Assembly (NCBI GenBank): GCA_905214905.1
Contig: CAJMNK010000060.1
Span: forward strand, 1 to 12,651
DNA: 12,651 nt
Direction: 5' to 3'
Source: an uncultured bacterium
Lineage (GTDB): Bacteria; Actinomycetota; Coriobacteriia; Coriobacteriales; Coriobacteriaceae
Made by a program: the position numbers and the translations under genes
The notes under the pieces: model-generated
Database searches by the model: none
The model's input: the letters and a program-made list of their open reading frames with translations, nothing else
What the model was told of the DNA's origin: nothing
Shown: one piece after another, positions 6,314-12,549 of the stretch
How the letters are laid out: each line of letters opens with the position of its first letter
Position numbering within the stretch: position 1 is the first letter of the stretch

Positions 6314-7321
6314 GTGGCGAACGCCATCGATCAGCTCACGGACCGCGTGCTCGTGCTCGGCCGCCTTGCCATCGTCCGCCGCGCCATTACTGCCGTGGCG
6401 GTCACGATTTCCGCCGTTCTCCAGACATTTCTGATCCAGGCGTTCATTCAGCCTGCCGATCTGCTTCCGAGCGGCCTCACCGGCGTCGCGGTCCTGCTCG
6501 ATCGTGTTACCTCGCTGGGCGGCGTTCACATCGACATCTCGCTCGGCATGCTCGCGCTCAACATTCCCGTGGCGCTCCTATGCTGGAGCGGCATTAGCAA
6601 GCGCTTCGTCATCTTCTCGATGATGCAGGTCGTGCTCTCGTCGCTGTTCCTCAACGTCTTTCACTTCGCCCCGTTTTTGGGCGACAAGATCATGCTCATT
6701 ATTTTTGGCGGCGTGGTCTCGGGCCTGGGCGCCGCCATCGCGCTTAAGTCCGGCGCATCCACCGGCGGCACCGACTTTATCGCGCTGTGGGTTTCCAACC
6801 ACACCGGCAAGACCATCTGGGGCGTCATCTTTGGTTTCAACTGCTTTATCCTGGCGATCTTTGGTTCTATGTTTGGCTGGGACAACGCGGCGTACTCCAT
6901 CGTGTTCCAATTTATTTCGACCAAGACCATCGACAGCTTCTATCATCGCTACGACCGCGTGACGCTGCAGATCACGACGCGCAAGGCAGACGAGGTCATG
7001 ACCGCCTATGTTGACCATTTTCAGCACGGCATTAGTTGCGCCGAGGTCATCGGCGGATATAGCCGCGAAAAGATGTACCTGCTGCACGCCGTTGTCTCGA
7101 CCTACGAGAGCCAGGACATTATCAAGCTGGTGTGCGACATTGATCCCGGTGCCGTGATCAACGTGTTCCACACGCTCAGCTTTGTGGGCGGCTGGTGGGG
7201 TGGTCATGTCGACGAGCCCATGCCCACGGCCGTTCCCGATCCCGACAAGCCCGCACGCATGGCCAGCAGGCAGGCGCGCCTCAGCGAGCAGGACAGTCTG
7301 CAACAGGACGACGGCAGGTAG
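6314..7321 (+). CDS. YitT family membrane protein (TM domain plus DUF2179)
   Basis: An inner-membrane protein of 335 residues. Five or six hydrophobic segments lie in about 25-200, with the family-typical SGASTGGTDF (146-155). A soluble C-terminal DUF2179 domain spans about 213-292 (YDRVTLQITTRKADEVM through INVFHTLSFVGG). The last 40 residues are hydrophilic and low in complexity. The start is GTG 6314, with GGGAG at 6304-6308 and a 5-nt gap. The family is widespread in Gram-positive bacteria and its transport role is not established; some members are linked to amino-acid or organic-acid uptake. It lies between the HAD gene and regulator 1 but has its own promoter and is followed by a hairpin, so a role in glycated-amine use is not supported. 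Confidence 0.9.
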   Translation: MANAIDQLTDRVLVLGRLAIVRRAITAVAVTISAVLQTFLIQAFIQPADLLPSGLTGVAVLLDRVTSLGGVHIDISLGMLALNIPVALLCWSGISKRFVIFSMMQVVLSSLFLNVFHFAPFLGDKIMLIIFGGVVSGLGAAIALKSGASTGGTDFIALWVSNHTGKTIWGVIFGFNCFILAIFGSMFGWDNAAYSIVFQFISTKTIDSFYHRYDRVTLQITTRKADEVMTAYVDHFQHGISCAEVIGGYSREKMYLLHAVVSTYESQDIIKLVCDIDPGAVINVFHTLSFVGGWWGGHVDEPMPTAVPDPDKPARMASRQARLSEQDSLQQDDGR

Positions 7322-7364
7322 AGTGTTGGTATTTTGCCGGCACGGCGCAATCCTGTCCGCTTGA

Positions 7365-7404
7365 GCCTCCCGAAAGCCTCGCTGCTTTCGGGAGGCCTTC
7401 GTTT
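7365..7404 (+). terminator. Intrinsic terminator-like hairpin after the YitT gene
   Basis: GCCTCCCGAAAGC (7365-7377) is an exact inverted match to GCTTTCGGGAGGC (7384-7396), with the 6-nt loop CTCGCT. The tail CTTCGTTT is only partly T-rich. It starts 44 bp after the YitT stop. Confidence 0.75.
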
Positions 7405-7405
7405 G

Positions 7406-7456
7406 CCCAGATAAAACCTACCAAAATGAAGCTGTCGCTTTTTGGTAGGGAGGGTG
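7406..7456 (+). repeat. Dispersed hairpin repeat, copy B
   Basis: The second copy of the element at 5270-5320. Its first 22 bp are identical, and its dyad is perfect here: CCTACCAAAA (7417-7426) with TTTTGGTAGG (7440-7449). The right arm contributes TTGGTA (7442-7447), a candidate -35 for the GntR gene downstream, and GGGAGGG (7448-7454), which has no start codon close by. Confidence 0.75.
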
Positions 7457-7470
7457 TATCGTTTTATCAT
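7442..7470 (+). promoter_or_regulatory. Candidate promoter of GntR regulator 1
   Basis: TTGGTA (7442-7447, 4/6 to consensus) and TATCAT (7465-7470, 5/6) are 17 bp apart. The -35 lies in the right arm of repeat copy B. A start near 7477 would leave a leader of about 65 nt that contains the ACGTTATATACGT operator-like site. Confidence 0.4.
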
Positions 7471-7485
7471 TATGAGGTAACATGA

Positions 7486-7527
7486 AACTAGACGTTATAT
7501 ACGTATTAGTTATTTCGATATTTCGAT
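7486..7527 (+). promoter_or_regulatory. Operator-like site upstream of GntR regulator 1
   Basis: ACGTTATATACGT (7492-7504) has perfect ACGT arms around TATAT. A wider, slightly offset dyad AACTA (7486-7490) and TAGTT (7507-7511) encloses it. AGACGTTATA (7490-7499) is identical to 1346-1355 at the PTS promoter. Next comes a tandem 8-bp repeat, ATTTCGAT (7512-7519, 7520-7527). Autoregulation by this HutC-type protein plus control of the PTS operon is the simplest reading. Confidence 0.5.
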
Positions 7528-7541
7528 AAGAGTGATTAGAT

Positions 7542-8261
7542 ATGCCTACACCCAAAAATGCACCGCTTTACCAGCAGATTTATGACGAAATCAAGGATGC
7601 GATCGAGAAAGGTGTTTATGCACCCAAGGAGCGTATTCCGTCCGAGCTCGAGTTAGCCGAGCAGTACGAGGTGAGCCGCATCACGGTGCGCCGCGCCGTC
7701 GAGGAGTTGTGCTCCGATGGCTACCTGGTTAAGCAGCAGGGCCGCGGCACCTTTGTTTCCACGCCGCACATCAATCGCCAGTTTCACGCCTCGACGCTGC
7801 AGACGTTTACCGCGCTGTGTGCCGACAACGGCATGAAGGCGGGCGCACATGTGATCGATCGTCAGATTGTTCCGGCGCGCCAAAACGAGATGGAGTTCTT
7901 TGGCCTGCAGAAGGATGCGTTGCTGCTGCATATCAAGCGCGTGCGTACGGCCGACGGTGAGCCCATCTTTGAGGAGAACATCTTTGTGCCGTTTGACGCC
8001 TACCGTGAGCTGTTGACGGCCGATCTTGAGGACAAGTCGATTTTTGCCGAGGTCGAGCGTGTTGGCGGAACGCCGATTGTCTCGGTTGGCTACCGCACGG
8101 TCGAGGCCGTTCGCGCCAATGCCGAGCAGGCGGCTGAGCTGGGCATTGCTCCGCACGATCCGCTGCTCAACCTGCGTGCCGGCTTTATCGGCCCCAATGG
8201 CGAGCCGGTCCTGATGGGTAAGCAGTACTACGTGGGATCGCGCTACGTTATGGTCATGTAA
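7542..8261 (+). CDS. GntR family regulator, HutC subfamily (wHTH + UTRA), regulator 1
   Basis: A DNA-binding repressor or activator of 239 residues. The N-terminal winged helix-turn-helix covers about 8-75: PLYQQIYDEIKDAIEKGVY, RIPSELELAEQYEVSRITVR (31-50), then the wing QQGRGTFV (65-72). The UTRA ligand domain covers about 95-235, with the usual IKRVRTADGEPIFEEN (131-146) and the C-terminal GSRYVMVM. UTRA domains in this subfamily bind small sugar phosphates or amino-acid-like effectors, so a 6-phosphorylated glycated amine is a reasonable inducer. The ATG at 7542 is backed by a weak AAGAG (7528-7532) 9 nt before it. It is a clear paralogue of the regulator at 10627. Sites resembling its own upstream motif also occur at the PTS operon and the permease gene, making it the likely controller of both. 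Confidence 0.93.
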   Translation: MPTPKNAPLYQQIYDEIKDAIEKGVYAPKERIPSELELAEQYEVSRITVRRAVEELCSDGYLVKQQGRGTFVSTPHINRQFHASTLQTFTALCADNGMKAGAHVIDRQIVPARQNEMEFFGLQKDALLLHIKRVRTADGEPIFEENIFVPFDAYRELLTADLEDKSIFAEVERVGGTPIVSVGYRTVEAVRANAEQAAELGIAPHDPLLNLRAGFIGPNGEPVLMGKQYYVGSRYVMVM

Positions 8262-8289
8262 GTTACGCGGTTTTACCAAACCGCGTAAC
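8262..8289 (+). terminator. Perfect 12-bp hairpin directly after regulator 1
   Basis: GTTACGCGGTTT (8262-8273) and AAACCGCGTAAC (8278-8289) pair exactly around TACC, starting at the base after the TAA stop. No T-run follows, so it may protect the 3' end of the mRNA rather than terminate by itself. Confidence 0.55.
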
Positions 8290-8311
8290 GGGCCGACGCT
8301 GCGCCCTTGGT

Positions 8312-8335
8312 TCCGCCGTTCTAGCGAACGGCGGA
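8312..8335. repeat. 10-bp hairpin between regulator 1 and recQ
   Basis: TCCGCCGTTC (8312-8321) and GAACGGCGGA (8326-8335) pair exactly around TAGC. The hairpin is flanked by a direct repeat of CGACGCTGC (8294-8302 and 8341-8349). No T-run follows. Confidence 0.5.
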
Positions 8336-8349
8336 CCGGTCGACGCTGC

Positions 8350-8447
8350 AAACGCCCCTAAGCGGCAATCTGACGTTCAATCGTCGGTCGCGTACCGAAG
8401 TACGCTTCCCTCCTCTTTCACGTCACCTTGCTCGCTTAGGGGCGTTT
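8350..8447. repeat. 98-bp dyad element with 15-bp terminal inverted repeats
   Basis: AAACGCCCCTAAGCG (8350-8364) is exactly inverted at 8433-8447. Nested near the same centre are TGACGT/ACGTCA (8371-8376, 8420-8425) and GCGTAC-CGAA-GTACGC (8390-8405). This gives a long cruciform-like structure. It could terminate transcription from regulator 1 (TTTT follows the right arm) or be a non-coding mobile repeat. Confidence 0.65.
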
Positions 8448-8501
8448 TCGCTGACTTATGCTCAACCTGAGACGTTTCCACGCCTGTCAAGAGCTTAGCC
8501 G

Positions 8502-8545
8502 TTGGGGACGTTCTTAAACGACTAGTCATTCAAGAACGTCCCCAA
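8502..8545. repeat. REP-like hairpin (GGGGACGTTCTT type)
   Basis: TTGGGGACGTTCTT (8502-8515) and AAGAACGTCCCCAA (8532-8545) are perfect 14-bp inverted arms. The 16-nt loop contains the palindrome GACTAGTC (8520-8527). It sits about 60 bp upstream of the recQ -10 box. In style it matches the hairpin at 4062-4094: long perfect arms with a GGGAC/GTCCC-like core. The remaining bases of the gap 8262-8641 contain no gene that I can support. Confidence 0.7.
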
Positions 8546-8575
8546 TGACTACCCGCAGAATGAGCGTGGCTGACA

Positions 8576-8610
8576 GCCGTACGGCAGCGGTCCGCGTGGC
8601 GGCGTATAAT
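8576..8610 (+). promoter_or_regulatory. recQ promoter (-10) with palindrome upstream
   Basis: TATAAT at 8605-8610 is a perfect -10, 31 bp before the recQ start codon; no clear -35 is present at the right spacing. A perfect 10-bp palindrome, GCCGTACGGC (8576-8585), covers the expected -35 position and could be a regulator site. Confidence 0.5.
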
Positions 8611-8641
8611 CGGCGGCAGATGACTTGGACGTTAGGAAACC

Positions 8642-10624
8642 ATGATCGATAGCATGCAGCAGATGGCGCTCGACACGCTCGGCGCCTATTTTGGCTACAC
8701 CTCGTTTCGCCCGGGACAGGACCGCATGGTCGATGCGATCCTTGCCGGTCGCGACGCGCTGGGTGTTATGCCCACGGGCGCCGGCAAGTCCATTTGCTAC
8801 CAGGTGCCCGCGCTCATGCTGCCCGGCATCACCTTTGTGGTGAGTCCGCTGCTGTCGCTTATGGAGGATCAGACCCGCGCATTGCTCGCGGCGGGTGCGC
8901 GGCCCAGCTATCTCAACTCCAGCCTTACTCCGGCCCAGCAAAACACCGTGCTCAAGCGGGCGCGCGAGGGCCGCTACCAGCTTATGTACGTGGCGCCCGA
9001 GCGCCTGCTCGAGCCGCGCTTTTTAGCTTTTGCGCAGGAGGCCGCGGCGGACGGCGGCATCGGCGTGCCGCTCGTGGCCATTGATGAAGCCCACTGCGTG
9101 AGCCAATGGGGCCAGGATTTTCGCCCCGCCTACCTGCAGATTCGCGAGTTTATCGATTCGCTGCCGCAGCGCCCCATCGTGGCTGCCTTTACCGCCACGG
9201 CGACCGAGCGCGTGCGTGCGGACATTCAGCAGATGCTCGGCCTGCAAAACCCCGCGACGGTGGTGACGGGCTTCGATCGCAAGAACCTCTACTTTGGTTG
9301 CGAGGAGATGGGCGACAAGGCCAAGACTGCCTGGGTGCGCGACTACGTGATCGCGCATTCGAGCGAGAGCGGCATCGTGTATTGCTCGACCCGCAAGACG
9401 GTCGATGCGCTGGCAGGCGAGCTTGCCGAAGCGCTGGGCCCCAGCGGCATTCGCGTTGGCCGCTACCATGCCGGCATGGGTAACGACGCCCGCCGCCAAA
9501 GCCAGCGTGCCTTTATCGACGACGATATCCAGGTGATGGTTGCCACCAACGCCTTTGGCATGGGCATCGACAAGCCCAACGTGCGCTACGTGATTCACAA
9601 CAACGTGCCCGAGAGCATCGAAGCCTACTACCAGGAGGCGGGCCGCGCCGGCCGCGATGGCGACCCGGCCAGCTGCCATCTGCTGTGGAACGGTAACGAT
9701 TTTCGCATGCGTCGCTTTTTGATCGACCGCGGCGATGCTGCCGATGAGGCGCTCGACGACGAGCAGCGCGCGTGGGCGCTCCAGAATCGATATCGCCTGC
9801 TCAGCCAGATGGAGGGCTACTGCAACACCACCGGCTGCCTGCGCGAATACATGCTGCGCTACTTTGGCGACGAGGCCGCGGCCGAGCATGCTGCCGCGGC
9901 TGGTGCGGGCAGCACCGCCACGGACGACGCCGAGGGCTGCGGCAACTGCAGCAACTGCCTCACGAAGTTCGAGGTCGAGGACGTCACCGATATGGCCCGC
10001 GCCGCCGTGCGCTATGTGGCCACACGTCCCATGCGCTTTGGCAAATCGCTGGTCGCCGATGTGCTCCACGGCGGCAACACCGAGCGCATTCGCCAGATGC
10101 ATCTGGACGAGGACCGCGGCTACGGTGAGCTGTCGAGCGAATCGGTCGGGCGCATCAAGGATATCATCGGCCAGCTGTGCGGCCGCGGTTATTTGGCCAC
10201 CTCGCAGGGGCAGTACCCGGTCGTGGGGCTGGGCCCGCGTGCCGGCGAGGTCGAGAACGAGGCGTTCGCCTTTACCGTTAAGCGTCGCGCGTCCAAGCGC
10301 AAGGCCTCGGCCCGCGCCCGCCGTGCGGTGGATCTGCTGCGCGAGGAGGCCGAGCTGGATCAGCGCCCGCGCGTGGGCGATGATGCCGAGCTGTTCGAGC
10401 GCCTGCGCGCCCTGCGCAAGGAAATCTCGACCGAGCTGGAGATGGCGCCGTATATGGTCTTCTCCGACAAGGCCCTGCGCGGCCTGTGCCGCCTGCGTCC
10501 GCAGACGCGCGACGAGCTTATCCAGGTCAACGGCATCGGCGAGAAAAAGGCCGACGCCTTTGGCGAGCAGTTTATGGCGGCGATTGAAGAGTTTGAGTCC
10601 GAGCATGCGCGGGATGGAGCGTAA
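8642..10624 (+). CDS. recQ: ATP-dependent DNA helicase RecQ
   Basis: A 3'-5' DNA helicase in recombination and repair, 660 residues; E. coli RecQ is about 610. The order is canonical. RecA-like domain 1 has Walker A MPTGAGKS (43-50, Lys49), DEAHC (148-152) with the aromatic-rich loop SQWGQDFRP, and FTATATER. Domain 2 has IVYCSTRKT (245-253) and QEAGRAGRDG (331-340). The zinc cysteines are Cys399, Cys433, Cys436 and Cys439, and the stretch between the first and the last three is widened by an Ala/Gly-rich insert (412-432). The RQC winged helix covers about 445-535 and HRDC about 580-652 (GIGEKKADAFGEQF). ATG 8642 has AGGA at 8634-8637. The gene after it begins only 2 bp past the stop, so the two are likely cotranscribed. 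Confidence 0.97.
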   Translation: MIDSMQQMALDTLGAYFGYTSFRPGQDRMVDAILAGRDALGVMPTGAGKSICYQVPALMLPGITFVVSPLLSLMEDQTRALLAAGARPSYLNSSLTPAQQNTVLKRAREGRYQLMYVAPERLLEPRFLAFAQEAAADGGIGVPLVAIDEAHCVSQWGQDFRPAYLQIREFIDSLPQRPIVAAFTATATERVRADIQQMLGLQNPATVVTGFDRKNLYFGCEEMGDKAKTAWVRDYVIAHSSESGIVYCSTRKTVDALAGELAEALGPSGIRVGRYHAGMGNDARRQSQRAFIDDDIQVMVATNAFGMGIDKPNVRYVIHNNVPESIEAYYQEAGRAGRDGDPASCHLLWNGNDFRMRRFLIDRGDAADEALDDEQRAWALQNRYRLLSQMEGYCNTTGCLREYMLRYFGDEAAAEHAAAAGAGSTATDDAEGCGNCSNCLTKFEVEDVTDMARAAVRYVATRPMRFGKSLVADVLHGGNTERIRQMHLDEDRGYGELSSESVGRIKDIIGQLCGRGYLATSQGQYPVVGLGPRAGEVENEAFAFTVKRRASKRKASARARRAVDLLREEAELDQRPRVGDDAELFERLRALRKEISTELEMAPYMVFSDKALRGLCRLRPQTRDELIQVNGIGEKKADAFGEQFMAAIEEFESEHARDGA

Positions 10625-10626
10625 CG

Positions 10627-11382
10627 ATGGCAACCGACGATAAAACCGACCGCGCTGGCGTATCCGCCGTACCACTGTACCAGCAGGTCATGGACGACCT
10701 GAAGGGCGAGATCGCGCGCGGCGTGTATGCGGCCGGCTCGCGCATTCCTTCCGAGATGGAGCTCGCGAAGTCTTACGGCGTGGGGCGCATCACCGTGCGC
10801 CGCGCCATCGAGGAGCTGTCGCGCGCGGGGTATCTCAACCGCCAGCAGGGGAGGGGCACCTTTGTGTGCGCCCCCAAGCTCAAGCGTAAGATTCGCCAGA
10901 AAGGCGACGTCCAGAGCTTTACCGAGGGCTGCGCCGCCAACGACATGGTTGCCGGAGCGCGCCTGGTGTCGCGCACGGTGGTCGCGGCGACGCGCGAGGA
11001 CGCGGCGTTCTTTGGCGTGGAGCCCGGCTGCGAGCTCATCGTAGTCGAGCGCGTGCGCACGGCAGATGGCGTGCCCGTCATGCTCGAGAACAACTCTTTT
11101 GTGCTGGCCGACCATCCCTACCTGCAGACGCTTGCCGACGAGGACCTTGCCGATAACTCGATCTTTGCACTCGTTGCCGAGCATTCGGGCCGCGCGCCGC
11201 TCAAGTCCGACCCCTGCACCGTGGAGATTGCGCTTGCCGATGCTCAGGCGGCCCCGCTGCTGGAGGTGCCGGTCGGCGAGCCGCTCTTCTATATGGAGGC
11301 GTACTTTACCGATGCAGACGGGCGGCCCCTGCTGCTCGGGCGCCAAAAGATCGTGGGCTCGCGCTACGTGTTCGACATCTAA
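10627..11382 (+). CDS. GntR family regulator, HutC subfamily (wHTH + UTRA), regulator 2
   Basis: A transcription regulator of 251 residues and a paralogue of the one at 7542. The winged helix covers about 16-82: PLYQQVMDDLKGEIARGVYA, RIPSEMELAKSYGVGRITVR (39-58), QQGRGTFV (73-80). The UTRA domain covers about 105-250 (VVERVRTADGVPVMLEN, GRQKIVGSRYVFDI). The N-terminal 15 residues form an extra charged lead not present in regulator 1. ATG 10627 lies 2 bp after the recQ stop, with GGAG at 10615-10618 inside the recQ 3' end, so translation is probably coupled to recQ. The next gene, 144 bp on, is a SIS deglycase whose promoter carries a duplicated repeat, the best candidate for this protein's operator. 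The effector is probably the substrate of that enzyme; not shown by the sequence. Confidence 0.93.
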   Translation: MATDDKTDRAGVSAVPLYQQVMDDLKGEIARGVYAAGSRIPSEMELAKSYGVGRITVRRAIEELSRAGYLNRQQGRGTFVCAPKLKRKIRQKGDVQSFTEGCAANDMVAGARLVSRTVVAATREDAAFFGVEPGCELIVVERVRTADGVPVMLENNSFVLADHPYLQTLADEDLADNSIFALVAEHSGRAPLKSDPCTVEIALADAQAAPLLEVPVGEPLFYMEAYFTDADGRPLLLGRQKIVGSRYVFDI

Positions 11383-11391
11383 CGTCCATAG

Positions 11392-11470
11392 ATAGAACAA
11401 CATAGAACAAATCTGCTGAAACGACTTCACCTGTGACAGCTCGCATGCTATAAATAGAACAACATAGAAC
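11392..11470 (+). promoter_or_regulatory. Duplicated operator-like repeat ATAGAACAACATAGAAC
   Basis: The same 17-bp sequence occurs at 11392-11408 and 11454-11470, 62 bp apart start to start (close to six helical turns). Each copy itself contains ATAGAAC twice with a 10-bp period, so there are four ATAGAAC words on one DNA face. The downstream copy overlaps the end of the -10 and the likely transcription start; the upstream copy lies above the -35. A 9-bp inverted repeat, GACAGCTCG (11435-11443) with CGAGCTGTC (11482-11490), encloses the -10 and the second copy. Confidence 0.7.
11426..11454 (+). promoter_or_regulatory. Promoter of deglycase 2
   Basis: TTCACC (11426-11431, 4/6) and TATAAA (11449-11454, 5/6) are separated by 17 bp. 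TGC at 11446-11448 makes an extended -10. The expected start is near 11461, inside the second ATAGAAC block, as for classic repression by blocking polymerase. Confidence 0.65.
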
Positions 11471-11526
11471 GATCGCAGGTACGAGCTGTCGTCGTTCGAA
11501 ACCGCCACACAAGGAGGGACATCACC

Positions 11527-12495
11527 ATGAACGCACACGATCTGGTTCAGGAAATTATCGAGCGCAAGGGCAAGATTGAGAACGTCTTTTGGATTGCCTG
11601 CGGCGGTTCGATGATCGACCTCATGCCGGCTAACGAACTGCTCAAGCGCGAGGCGACCACGTTTACCTCGACGGTCTACACCGCGCGCGAGTTTTGCCTG
11701 ATGGCCCCCAAGAGCCTGGGGCCGAAGTCGCTCGTCGTCGCCTGCAGCCACAGTGGCAACACGCAGGAGGTCATCGACGGTTGCGAGATGGCGTTGACTG
11801 CCGGCGCCGAGGTCGTGACCATGACCGACTATGCGGGCTCCAAGATCGACAGCGGCAAGTGGACAACCTGGGTCTATCCGTGGGGCAAGGGCGAGTCGCA
11901 GGCCGAGGTCCCGCAGGGCATCGGTGTTCTGATGGCTGCCGAGCTGCTCGACCAGCAGGAGGGCTACGAGGCGCTCGCCGACATGTACGCCGGCCTTAAG
12001 CAGATGGATGCGCTGCTGCCCGCCGCCCGCGAGAAGGTCAACGCCGAGCTGGGCGCCCGCTTTGCCGAGCTCTGCCAGCAGCACAAGTTCTTCTATATCC
12101 TGGGGTCCGGCCCCAACTTTAGCCAGACCTACGCCATGGCCATCTGCTCGCTCATGGAGATGCAGTGGCAGCACTGCTGCTACATCCACTCTGGCGAGTA
12201 CTTCCACGGTCCCTTCGAGGCCACCGAGCCCGGCGTGTTCTACTTTGTGCAGCTTGGCGCGGGCGAGTGCCGCCCCATGGAGGAGCGCGCGCTCGCGTTT
12301 CTCAACACGCACACCGATACGATTATGGTGCTCGACGCCCTCGAGTACGGCGTGGGCGAGGTGCCCGCCAGCGTGCGTTCGTTCCTGGAGCCGATCTTCT
12401 TCTACAACATGAGCTGCGAGCTGCGCGCCGCCCGCGGCAAGGTGTTTGACCACAGCCCCGAGGTTCGTCGCTACATGGGCATCGAGCAGTACTAG
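11527..12495 (+). CDS. SIS-domain deglycase, FrlB/GfrF-like (deglycase 2)
   Basis: A predicted cytosolic enzyme of 322 residues with two SIS folds, close in style to E. coli FrlB (fructoselysine-6-phosphate deglycase) and Salmonella GfrF. SIS 1 has FWIACGGSMIDLMPANELL (21-39) and the phosphate loop ACSHSGNTQEVI (72-83). SIS 2 has ILGSGPNFSQTYAMAICSLM then EMQW (Glu211), and HSGEYFHGPFEATEPGV with His227; this Glu/His pair is 16 residues apart as in FraB/FrlB. The C-terminus DHSPEVRRYMGIEQY parallels the FrlB end (HNPDERRYYGGLVEY, recalled). The likely reaction is fructoselysine 6-phosphate plus water giving glucose 6-phosphate and lysine, or a similar glycated amine. AAGGAGGG (11511-11518) is 8 nt before the ATG. 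It has no transporter of its own nearby and probably relies on the PTS at 1384-3985. Confidence 0.87.
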   Translation: MNAHDLVQEIIERKGKIENVFWIACGGSMIDLMPANELLKREATTFTSTVYTAREFCLMAPKSLGPKSLVVACSHSGNTQEVIDGCEMALTAGAEVVTMTDYAGSKIDSGKWTTWVYPWGKGESQAEVPQGIGVLMAAELLDQQEGYEALADMYAGLKQMDALLPAAREKVNAELGARFAELCQQHKFFYILGSGPNFSQTYAMAICSLMEMQWQHCCYIHSGEYFHGPFEATEPGVFYFVQLGAGECRPMEERALAFLNTHTDTIMVLDALEYGVGEVPASVRSFLEPIFFYNMSCELRAARGKVFDHSPEVRRYMGIEQY

Positions 12496-12517
12496 GCACC
12501 GGGAATTATCTTTTTTG

Positions 12518-12549
12518 ACGGGGTCTGTGCTGCGCGCGGACCCCGTTTT
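12518..12549 (+). terminator. Intrinsic terminator after deglycase 2
   Basis: ACGGGGTC (12518-12525) pairs with GACCCCGT (12539-12546). The inner part can pair further through G-C and G-U pairs down to a 3-nt loop, and TTTT (12546-12549) follows. It ends the gene 23 bp after its stop. A T6 run (12511-12516) precedes it. From here to the window end I see no gene, only an imperfect hairpin near 12576-12606. Confidence 0.8.

Noticed and set aside
6201..6597. Short plus-strand frames overlapping the start of the YitT gene
   Set aside because: They overlap the promoter and the first codons of a clear YitT gene and have Arg/Ser-rich shadow translations.
7482..7529. A 15-codon upstream open frame (MKLDVIYVLVISIFR) before regulator 1
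   Set aside because: It overlaps the operator-like region, uses rare codons (CTA, ATA), has only a poorly spaced GAGG, and may lie at or before the transcription start.
8262..8545. CRISPR array, because of repeated hairpins
   Set aside because: The four stems differ in sequence and length, there are no regular spacers, and no cas gene is nearby.
9023..10675. A 550-codon open frame on the minus strand opposite recQ
   Set aside because: It is a mirror of recQ codon bias, with low-complexity His/Ala/Gly-rich translation and no credible ribosome site.
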